Below are positions 1-6,960 of a stretch of 11,275 nucleotides of DNA, piece after piece; positions within the stretch are counted from its first letter, which is position 1, and each line of letters starts with the position of its first letter. A program made the position numbers and the translations under genes. The notes beneath the pieces were generated by a model. That model searched no databases, was not told the DNA's origin, and was given only the letters and a program-made list of their open reading frames with translations. Location of the stretch: NCBI GenBank assembly GCA_041675285.1, contig JBAYTZ010000028.1, positions 1 to 11,275 of the forward strand. The letters are read 5' to 3'. The stretch comes from Candidatus Delongbacteria bacterium. GTDB lineage: Bacteria; CAIWAD01.

Positions 1-468
1 CATAAGGCCCGACCCACCGTAGATATTGGTGTTCTCTTCAAAGGTAACGTGACGCACCACAAGAATGGCTGGACCGGTGGAGTACATACCACCGCCATAT
101 TCAGGGTTATCCCCCGGCACTCCGCCTCGAATGGTGAACCCATCCACCACGAAGCGGTGTAAGTTCGTGGGATAGATGGCCACTGTCGTACCCAGACTGT
201 CCCCATCCAAGATGGTCTGGTCCATGAGTAGCGTATCACCAGATAGGAGGACATGGGAGGCCAGGGTCAGGTCCCGGTTGGGAAACACCAGTCGTTCGTG
301 GTAGTGACCCGGAGCCACCAGCACGGTATCCCCAGGCTGGGTAGCGTCCAGTGCGGCCTGGATCTGGCTGTAGGTGTCCGGCACGTGCAAGACGGCGGCC
401 AAACAAGGTATGGGTGGCCCGAAGGCCACCCATACCAGTACCGCGAGCAGTGCCCGCCGAAAGGTCAT
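1..468 (-). CDS. Secreted parallel beta-helix (PbH1) repeat protein, N-terminal part; runs off the window
   Basis: This frame starts with ATG at 468-466 and stays open to the window edge, giving 156 residues of an incomplete protein. It opens with a signal peptide (MTFRRALLAVLVWVAF, then a Pro-rich stretch ending CLAA). The N-terminal cap follows: VLHVPDTYSQIQAALDATQPGDTVLVAPGHY, split here as VLHVPDTYSQ and IQAALDATQPGDTVLVAPG. This cap is typical of NosD/DUF1565-like beta-helix proteins. PbH1 rungs come next (VVDGFTIRGG, VVRHVTFEENTN). The fragment aligns along its whole length with the start of the 835-aa protein at 6961-9468 (ILRVPGDFVGIQVAIDA, GDTVLVSPGTYLERL), so the two are paralogues. 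There is no clear Shine-Dalgarno sequence. The start codon overlaps the stop of the metalloprotease gene (ATGA, 468-465), which suggests translational coupling. By analogy with the paralogue it should end in a sorting domain outside the window. The family call is firm; the function (surface adhesin or polysaccharide binding) is inference. Confidence 0.85.
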   Translation of the reverse strand, partial: MTFRRALLAVLVWVAFGPPIPCLAAVLHVPDTYSQIQAALDATQPGDTVLVAPGHYHERLVFPNRDLTLASHVLLSGDTLLMDQTILDGDSLGTTVAIYPTNLHRFVVDGFTIRGGVPGDNPEYGGGMYSTGPAILVVRHVTFEENTNIYGGSGLM

Positions 469-3400
469 TTCACTAACACCAGTTTTTGGGTCTGAACTTG
501 TCCTTGGAACCGAGCCTGTGCCAGGTAGACGCCCGAGGCCCACGAACCCGCGTCAACGACAAGCTCATGGCGGCCGGCACGCATCCACCCTTCACGCAAG
601 GTAGTCACGACCTGCCCCTGGACGTTGTACACGCGGACCAGCACGTCTCCCTCCGCGGGAAGTTGCAGGGCAAGGTGCGTGCGGGGATTGAAGGGGTTGG
701 GAACGGGACGCTCTAATTGGAAGCTGCTGGGGACGATTGTACCCGGCACGACCTCTTCATCAATCGTGGGCAGCTTGCTCGGCGCCATGGCCGCTTGCAA
801 GCGGCGAACGGCTTGCCGCTGATTCTGTTCCGCTTGCACCCAGTCACCCGGAGCCATGGCGTTCATCTGTCCCTGTGAGGGGTAGGTGTCCACTTCAAGT
901 CGCGCATAGATGATCGTCTTGATGTCATCAGGATCCGAAAGCACCAGCTTCATGCTGTCCAACGAGGCAATGGCACCCACGCGGTCCCCATGCCGGGCCT
1001 CCACGCATTGCGCCGAGGCAAATTCGTAGACCGAAAGGTGAGGTTCAATCCCATCGGCGGCCTGGGCAGCGTCCACCAAGCGCGTCACAATGTAGGAGTA
1101 CTCGTCCTCCCCATAGAGAGTGGTGATTCCCAAGCTCTTGACCCATCCCGTGACCGAGGACGCGTATTTGCTATCCGGGAATTCCACCAGCAACTCCGTC
1201 CAATAGGCCACAGCGGCTTCATGGTTGCCGATTTGATTGGCTTCCACACCGATGGCATACAACTCCGAATCCACAATCTGATCCGGACAAGGAATGACCT
1301 GTGTCGGACACACACTGAGATTATTGACTGCGGTGGCACAGTTCGGAATCCGGTTCTGAGGCGAGACAGGTGTATTGCAATCGGTTCCCCAGAAGTTGAG
1401 GTTCCAATCCGTGCTCGCGCATCCTCCTTCAACAAAATCTCTATTGTAAATTGTAACATCCGGGTCTACAAAAGTGTTGTATCCGCATTCCACATTGATA
1501 TATGCAGCTGCATCATATCCCTGAACCAACGCCGTCAAAGGCGCATAATCTTGAATGCGTGTAAAACGATTCTCGGCGCCGTTGTTCATGTGCAAGGTGG
1601 CATCGGCCATATACACACCACCCGCAGCCAAGTTATCGTACTGGTTGTGATGTTGACGCACAGTGCAGTCGAAGAGCAGAACGGGGATGTTGTCATATCC
1701 TGATTGGACAGGATTTCCACGTACCTCGTTATTGTGCTGGAGGATTGTCTGTCCCGCATAGGTGCCTGAGTTGAAGAGGTTGCAGAAAAATGCATCCTCT
1801 TGCGGCGGGAAATCCACATAGGAAACATCCACGGCGCTGCTCATCTGGTCAACCCATCCCAACCGGGGACCGCACCCGGTGGTTTCCGAGAAGTGGGTCA
1901 CCTGGCCATCGCAGGTACTAAACGCAAGTCCAACGTTCTCAAATTCCATCGCGACGATGTTCTCACCATCAAGGTTGACATTGCTCCGGCTAAATCCCAT
2001 CCCCATACTTGGCGCATAGTTGAACAGTACACCCTTGAAATCAACATTTGTCAGATAGGGTGCTGTGGCACTGGTTCCAAAGCCATAGTGGCCACAAGGG
2101 AGCTCCTGTGAGCCGTAGGTATCCTTCGCGACAAGAGCTGTTCTCGGTCCATTCAGATCCCCAATGGTGATGTTATAACCACCGGAGAAGGCACCTTGGG
2201 CGCGGAATGAAGCATATACCCCGGAATCAAACCGCAGGACGGTACCTGCAGGGATGATCAAATCTTCTGCACTCAATATTGCGTTGTTCAAAACTCTATA
2301 CCATCCTAGTTCCATTGAACCAGTTTGGTTTCCAGTTATATCCGTCACAGGGTATACCGGGCTCCAACCAATGTCAGACTGAGTCAAGTCGAAGTTCATG
2401 GGTTCCAAAGAGGAGCCGACATCCATACAAACCGAATCCCATTTCAGTCGATAATCCTGCAAGGTCGGGTTGGTAAATCCAGGTGTGGAGTCATGGTGGA
2501 TCACTGCGTTGCTCGGTTCCAGTCCCGGCAGCCCATCCTCAACCCACTGTTCCTGGTCAAATAAACAGTTCTCGATAACTGCACTCATTGCTCTTGGATC
2601 ACCAATTTCTACTGCAATGGCTGGTTGATTTCCGGGTGTGCCATGGAGAGGATCACTTCCGCTGAAAACGCAGTTGCGCAACAACACGCTTCCCATTGTC
2701 TCCACATGCATGACACCGTTCTGGGGAGTATTCTGCAGGAAGAAATTGTTGGCAAAAGTGGACTGGATAATACTAATAGCGCCTTCAGGTGCATCGCCTA
2801 CATTGTCCATGCCCAGCGCCACAGCAGGTCCTGCAGGGGAACGGTTGTCCGCAAAGACACAATTCTGGATCAACAGGGAAGGCTCTTGCAACGGGTTGAA
2901 ATGCACGACGCCTTCGCACACGTCAAGACTTGTCATTCGAGTTGAATTGAGTCCGTTGCCCACAAAAGTGCAGTTTCGCAACTCAAGATGTGATCCCTGG
3001 AAATCCAAGGTGGAAGCCAACGGGACCCCGGACGAAGCCGCAAACATGCGACCGTTGCCAAAGTTCTCGAACTGGATATTTTGAACCGTCAGGTCAACGC
3101 GCCCGTGGACCCGAATCGGCGCTGTTTCATTCAGATGATCCTGATGAACAACAATTTCCCCTTGGGCAGCAGGTTCCCATACTAAGTTCTGCCCGGTGCC
3201 TGAAATGCTGCTAACACCGAGTATATCCACAAAAATCGGGCGACCATCGAAATTTGACACTAATGAATCCAACCCGCTATTAGTAAGCAAAATCTCTCGA
3301 TCCTCTAATCCAAAATATTCTGATGTAATGAACACACGATATAATTGGTGATAATCTGAGCTAATAAAGGACAAGGCATTCGAAATTGACGAAAATGTCA

Positions 3401-4589
3401 GCGGATCGCTATCTATATCTCCGTAGTCATTTACTATGATATTGTTGACAATATTTTGCACAAGCGGATAGTACTGTGGAGCCGTATTCAATGTATAATT
3501 CACTTTATCCAGTTGATTGGGAGAAAACTCAGCTGGACATCCAAATGGAGCATAAGACATGATGTTATAAGTCCCCAGATCTTCATATGGTCTAACCATT
3601 AGCGAATCGTTACAATCCAAAATGCTTGTCACTCGTGTACAAGGGTCAGCCGGAGACATATACATATCATAGAATATTTGGCGCCCCCACCAAGGATGAG
3701 AGATAATCAATGGGGAATTAAAATCAGGAACATATATTGTGCCACCAGCCCTCAGTGTGTCTTCTACAGTATCATAAACCCACCATTCAGCATCGTTATT
3801 CTTAATCTGATCACAACAGGAATTGATTTCTGATGGTGTATCACAGTGCCTGTCTGCTGTATATGCGCAATTTGACCGATCAACGAGCTCCCCAGGACAG
3901 TCGGTTAGAAATGATGCGTACGTCGAATCTGGCCTCAACACTTTGAAAACATCGTCTTGTATGGAAGAATTTCCACCAAAGGTATGATTCAACGTGAGCT
4001 TATGTCCCAATTCGTGTGCCAGAATATCTTCTTGTCCTCGAACCAAGCATCGTTCAGACCACCGCAAAGGGAAGCTCGCATTACCGCAATTATCTCGATT
4101 CCCTCCGATAATGTATTGAAGTGGCATAATGGCCACGCAGATATTATTCCCTTGATAGGGATTTACATATCGAGTTAGAACAGAATCGCAGTTCGATTGC
4201 CGCTCACTTGCTACAGTCCAATCAACATACAACTCGCTATATCCCGCGAAGGAAAATCCTAAACCGGATGGTTCATAGCTCTCCTCACAGAATACCATCG
4301 TATTATCAATCACATCGAGCATATCTGCATGTGATATATATACATTCTGCGAATCTGGATTAACTGGGATGATTCTAAAAAATCGCACTGGTAACGTGAA
4401 TTCATTGTTTCCTTGTCTGCTTGCGTTTGGATCCAGAAATCTATTCCCGACAATCTCAGCTAAAGTTAAGGAATCTGGAATTGCTGCTAAACCAGCATCT
4501 TGAAAGACTATCTGCGTAGCAGCAGAACATTGCATAACTAGTATTGTTAAGATTAACCCAATACATCTAGAAAAATGTCCGATAAACAT
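465..4589 (-). CDS. Secreted pappalysin-like (M43-type) zinc metalloprotease with beta-helix stalk and T9SS-type C-terminal sorting domain
   Basis: This is a 1374-aa secreted protein. Residues 1-24 are a signal peptide (hydrophobic GLILTILVMQCSAA). The protease domain spans about 90-365. It has the zinc motif HELGHKLTLNH at 192-202, a DTPSE segment at 250-254 as in pappalysins, and a Met-turn with NIMSYAPFGC at 342-351. Its many cysteines suggest disulfides. The third-ligand motif is HExxHxxTxxH: Thr199 replaces the usual glycine. Residues about 480-1075 form beta-helix rungs (LRNCTFVGN, IQNCVFADN, LLRNCVFSG) ending in DWNLNFWGT. A TPR-like helical segment covers about 1105-1280. The last 90 residues are a FlgD-like/T9SS type A sorting domain (PNPFNPRT at 1297-1304, VRVYNVQGQVV, ASGVYLAQA, final KLVLVK). 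The start is supported by GAGGAG at 4598-4603, 8 nt upstream of ATG. The 3' end overlaps the next PbH1 gene. The C-terminal half is paralogous to 9538-11152. Its substrate is unknown, and T9SS export is inferred from the tail only. Confidence 0.88.
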   Translation of the reverse strand: MFIGHFSRCIGLILTILVMQCSAATQIVFQDAGLAAIPDSLTLAEIVGNRFLDPNASRQGNNEFTLPVRFFRIIPVNPDSQNVYISHADMLDVIDNTMVFCEESYEPSGLGFSFAGYSELYVDWTVASERQSNCDSVLTRYVNPYQGNNICVAIMPLQYIIGGNRDNCGNASFPLRWSERCLVRGQEDILAHELGHKLTLNHTFGGNSSIQDDVFKVLRPDSTYASFLTDCPGELVDRSNCAYTADRHCDTPSEINSCCDQIKNNDAEWWVYDTVEDTLRAGGTIYVPDFNSPLIISHPWWGRQIFYDMYMSPADPCTRVTSILDCNDSLMVRPYEDLGTYNIMSYAPFGCPAEFSPNQLDKVNYTLNTAPQYYPLVQNIVNNIIVNDYGDIDSDPLTFSSISNALSFISSDYHQLYRVFITSEYFGLEDREILLTNSGLDSLVSNFDGRPIFVDILGVSSISGTGQNLVWEPAAQGEIVVHQDHLNETAPIRVHGRVDLTVQNIQFENFGNGRMFAASSGVPLASTLDFQGSHLELRNCTFVGNGLNSTRMTSLDVCEGVVHFNPLQEPSLLIQNCVFADNRSPAGPAVALGMDNVGDAPEGAISIIQSTFANNFFLQNTPQNGVMHVETMGSVLLRNCVFSGSDPLHGTPGNQPAIAVEIGDPRAMSAVIENCLFDQEQWVEDGLPGLEPSNAVIHHDSTPGFTNPTLQDYRLKWDSVCMDVGSSLEPMNFDLTQSDIGWSPVYPVTDITGNQTGSMELGWYRVLNNAILSAEDLIIPAGTVLRFDSGVYASFRAQGAFSGGYNITIGDLNGPRTALVAKDTYGSQELPCGHYGFGTSATAPYLTNVDFKGVLFNYAPSMGMGFSRSNVNLDGENIVAMEFENVGLAFSTCDGQVTHFSETTGCGPRLGWVDQMSSAVDVSYVDFPPQEDAFFCNLFNSGTYAGQTILQHNNEVRGNPVQSGYDNIPVLLFDCTVRQHHNQYDNLAAGGVYMADATLHMNNGAENRFTRIQDYAPLTALVQGYDAAAYINVECGYNTFVDPDVTIYNRDFVEGGCASTDWNLNFWGTDCNTPVSPQNRIPNCATAVNNLSVCPTQVIPCPDQIVDSELYAIGVEANQIGNHEAAVAYWTELLVEFPDSKYASSVTGWVKSLGITTLYGEDEYSYIVTRLVDAAQAADGIEPHLSVYEFASAQCVEARHGDRVGAIASLDSMKLVLSDPDDIKTIIYARLEVDTYPSQGQMNAMAPGDWVQAEQNQRQAVRRLQAAMAPSKLPTIDEEVVPGTIVPSSFQLERPVPNPFNPRTHLALQLPAEGDVLVRVYNVQGQVVTTLREGWMRAGRHELVVDAGSWASGVYLAQARFQGQVQTQKLVLVK

Positions 4590-4597
4590 CGCAGAAT

Positions 4598-4606
4598 CTC
4601 CTCTTT
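4598..4606 (-). promoter_or_regulatory. Ribosome binding site of the metalloprotease gene
   Basis: Read on the minus strand this is AAAGAGGAG, ending 8 nt before ATG at 4589-4587. It supports that start over internal alternatives, and the signal peptide begins immediately after it. No convincing -35/-10 pair was recognised upstream. Confidence 0.6.
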
Positions 4607-4910
4607 ACACTATGCCTTTTGCCTCATCGGGTCCATCATTGAAGCAGCTTTTGTCTCCTTTTAAGTTTGACTCTGGTGTTATCATCATCGAAATGAACGC
4701 TCACCGACACCTCTTCTTTGCGTAACGGCTCTTAGCGGCTCCAACCAACCCCAAACTAGGTGCTAGTTGCCCACGAGAGCGCCTTCATCGTGCACCGTAG
4801 ATGTTTCGTCAGACAGATCTCGAATACTGGTCCACTGGGTGTCCGGTCGAATCGCACAGAATCTCTAAACAACTCGAGTAGGGACCCAGCGTGAATCACG
4901 TAGCGGACGT

Positions 4911-4932
4911 GGCTGGCACTGAAAGTGCAGCC
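4911..4932. repeat. Bulged inverted repeat (hairpin)
   Basis: GGCT-G-GCACT pairs with AGTGC-AGCC around a GAA loop. This gives nine base pairs with one unpaired G at 4915. No T-run follows on either strand, so it is not a typical intrinsic terminator. Its function is unknown. Confidence 0.5.
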
Positions 4933-5052
4933 CCCTGTCTCGGATGCGAGTGATCCAGCAGCATACTGCAGTTGCAGTCAAAATTCCTGGTACTCCTGTA
5001 AGGAATCCAATGCCAGAGCTCGAGCGATTAGGGCTTTTCAGCATTGGAAACA

Positions 5053-5102
5053 GGTTTGATCGCAAACCGGGGGGCCCTGAATGCCAGGGTTGCTACCAGC
5101 AA
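5053..5102. repeat. Three adjacent small stem-loops
   Basis: GGTTTG-ATCG-CAAACC (5053-5068), CCCTG-AATGC-CAGGG (5075-5089) and TTGCT-ACC-AGCAA (5090-5102) are three perfect stems lying almost end to end. The last two touch. This may be a structured RNA, a repetitive palindromic element or chance. No known RNA family is recognised. Confidence 0.4.
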
Positions 5103-5200
5103 TTGAAACCGAGACGGTGCACGCATGAAATTTGTGTTTCCAGCGTTTGACACGCAGGTGGGGGGGTGAAGCCAAGTGGACGGAAGAATGCAGAATGCGA

Positions 5201-5234
5201 GACCAGAGTCAATAGATTGAGTCAATTTCTGGTC
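5201..5234. repeat. 34-bp nested dyad with internal direct repeat
   Basis: The outer arms GACCAGA (5201-5207) and TCTGGTC (5228-5234) are perfect inverted repeats. Inside them are a second dyad, TCAAT-AG-ATTGA (5209-5220), and two copies of GTCAAT (5208-5213 and 5221-5226). A run of A follows at 5235-5240. The symmetry suits a repressor operator or a recombinase core site beside the mobile remnant. Both are inferences. Confidence 0.4.
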
Positions 5235-5346
5235 AAAAAATCGTAGCAAAATTAATGAATTGACACCCTTGGGCGATTCCGAACTCGATGGATTTCTGGT
5301 TGGACCTTATCTAATCCGATTGAAATTCTTCTTCATACCTCTCCTC

Positions 5347-6192
5347 TCACCTCGGCTTCTTTGGCATCAGGGTCGCGATTCCCCAATCCCCGTTCCACCG
5401 ATGGGCCACGGCTTGGGTCTTTGCCTTCGCCTCCTTTTTCCCCACGAACAAGTACTCCACCGCCTTGGCCGGCGTCTCCTCCCGCCGCTTGCCCGCCAAA
5501 GGCCCGTACGAGAAGGACTTCTTCACCAGCGCCACCTCGCGCCCGCGCTCCGCAAAGAGGGCCTTCATCTCCTGGTCCGTAGGATGGCTGTGGTCGCGGT
5601 AGGACCAGAGCCAGGTGGGAATGCCCTCTGCCGCGTCCAAGACCTCGCCAAAGAAGGGGCCCACCGTTTCCTTGGTCAGATCCTGCTGGGTCTTCTCCTG
5701 GCGCGTGGCGCTGTCTGGGTCCGGCTTCCGCCCCACACCGCCTACCATCACGGCTTCGACGGCGTGGTAGATGGCGCTGTAGTTCGTGGCGCTGTACTCG
5801 GTGATGTAGGGCGGATCGAAGTAGGCCAGATCCGCCTTTCGGCTCTTCAGGCAGCGGCGCACGTCCAGGCGGCTGGCCGAGCAGGCCTCGCCTTCAAAGA
5901 CCATGTTGTTCAGCCGACGGATGACATCCCCCAGGCGGGCGTGGAACTTGGCCGTGTCATAGCCGTCTTCGCTCACCTTGCTGGTCGTGAACTGCGGGAA
6001 CCAGCCGCGGGCGGACAGCAGCGTGGCGCCCAGGGCGGCCAGGGCCAGGTCATGCTTGAAGCCCGTCAGCTCGTCCACATTGGCCCGCACATGGTCAATG
6101 ACGCCGTGGATCTCGGGCTTCCAGAAGAGGCCCTTGTAGGAGTCTCGCACGAAGGAGCCGACACGGCGCAAAGAGGTGACGGCCCTGCACAA
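5347..6192 (-). pseudogene. D12-class N6-adenine DNA methyltransferase, 5'-truncated remnant
   Basis: The open frame gives 281 residues from a TTG at 6192; genuine homology probably begins near residue 12-20 (about 6160-6135). The catalytic motif DPPY is at residues 126-129 (ADLAYFDPPYITEYS). It is preceded by a D12-type helical region (WKPEIHGVIDHVRANVDEL, LALAALGATLLSARGWF) and followed by a C-terminal target-recognition-like part (TWLWSYRD, AVEYLFVGKK). The family is known to methylate adenine N6 using S-adenosylmethionine. The usual N-terminal SAM-binding motif (FxGxG type) and the NDxxxY-like segment are absent. The upstream sequence is instead the opposite-strand integrase remnant, so the product is probably inactive. 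No restriction endonuclease is visible beside it, which suits an orphan prophage or island methyltransferase. The GC-rich codon use differs from the AT-rich flanking metalloprotease N-terminus. The family call is firm; the exact 5' boundary is uncertain. Confidence 0.8.
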
Positions 6193-6937
6193 ACTGCTTG
6201 GCCAGCGTCACGGCCGGCCATCGGCCAATCGCATCCTGGCCTTTCTGCGGGCGGCCATCAACCGGGCCATTCGCGAGCACGAACTGGACCTGCCCAATCC
6301 GGCCCGGGGCATCACGCTCTACCGGGAGGAGGCCCGCACGCGCCGGCTCTTCACTGAAGAGCTGCCGGCCTTCTTCCAGGCACTGCGCGAAGAGCCCAAC
6401 CGCGATGTGCGGGACTTCATCCTACTCGCCTTGCTGACGGGCGCACGCAAGCAGAACCTGCTCACGCTGCGCTGGGAGCAAATCTCCTTCGGCCGCGCCC
6501 TGTGGACCGTGCCGGCGGCGGAATCCAAGAACGGCCACGAGCTGACGGTCGTACTTGCCCGCCGCGCGCTGGAGCTCCTGCAGGAGCGTCAGCAGTTTGT
6601 GACCGGGCCGTATGTGTTCCCAGGACGACCAGGGGCCCGGGCGCCCAAGAGCGGGCACATGAGCAACCCCAACGTTGGCTGGGGGCGCGTCCTAGCCCGG
6701 GCCGGACTCACCAGCCTGCGCATGCACGATCTGCGCCGCAGCCTGGCTTCCTTCCAGATCGACACGGGCACGCCGCTGGAGGTGATCCAGAAGACCCTGG
6801 GGCATGAATCGAAAGCCACGACAGAGATCTATGCCCGCCTGGCTACGGGTCCGGTAAGGGAGAGCCTGGAACGGGCGACGGATGAGATTTTAAGGCAGAG
6901 TGAACCAAGTCAACAGCCTGGGAATCAAGCAAGCTAA
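6176..6937 (+). pseudogene. Tyrosine recombinase / phage integrase, 5'-truncated, catalytic domain intact
   Basis: The frame is open from 6140 and the first possible start is GTG at 6176, giving 253 residues. All catalytic residues of the tyrosine recombinase family are visible: Arg91 (TGARKQNLLTLRW), Lys118 (AESKNGHE), His184 and Arg187 (MHDLRRSLAS), His210 (KTLGHESKATTE) and Tyr219 (EIYARL). Residues 1-50 match only the last part of the core-binding domain (ALHKLLGQ, SANRILAFLRAAINRAI). The arm-binding and early core-binding region expected in a protein of roughly 350-400 residues is missing, and no good ribosome binding site precedes the GTG. The family cuts and rejoins DNA at att sites for prophages and islands. 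Here it is probably a relic, because DNA binding should be compromised. It lies head to head with the truncated methyltransferase and ends 23 bp from the convergent PbH1 gene. Its strong GC richness resembles that of the methyltransferase. Confidence 0.85.
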
Positions 6938-6960
6938 GTCGAGACACTATTCAATCCGCC

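Larger units (their letters stand above)
4607..5346. other. Gene-poor stretch between the methyltransferase remnant and the metalloprotease gene
   Basis: About 740 bp with no credible gene. Short open frames exist at 4865-5065 and 5028-5249 on the minus strand, but they have no recognisable domain, no convincing ribosome binding site, and they overlap each other. The stretch carries several short inverted repeats: 4754-4768, 4911-4932, 4965-4978, 4983-5006, the cluster at 5053-5102, and a longer dyad at 5201-5234. It should hold the promoter of the downstream metalloprotease gene and possibly the left boundary of the mobile remnant; neither can be placed with confidence. It could also contain a decayed gene too degraded to recognise. 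Confidence 0.6.

Noticed and set aside
990..1703. 237-codon open frame on the plus strand
   Set aside because: It lies antisense within the metalloprotease gene, with no recognisable domain and no ribosome binding site. The opposite frame aligns with its paralogue.
5235..5240. Terminator formed by the 5201-5234 dyad and the A-run
   Set aside because: On the plus strand the run is A, not T. On the minus strand the T-run precedes the stem, so the order is wrong.
4865..5249. Small minus-strand open frames at 4865-5065 and 5028-5249
   Set aside because: They overlap each other and have no domain, signal peptide or good ribosome binding site. The Arg/Pro-rich content looks like translated non-coding DNA. 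They could be relics of a repeat but cannot be supported as genes.
5256..5285. TTGACA-like -35 box for a plus-strand promoter
   Set aside because: No acceptable -10 box is found at 16-18 bp, and no plus-strand gene follows until the integrase remnant.
5260..6357. 365-codon open frame on the plus strand
   Set aside because: It is antisense to the methyltransferase, which carries the DPPY motif and family-like sequence. The plus-strand product is low-complexity and Arg/Pro/Gly-rich, as expected of a GC-rich shadow frame.
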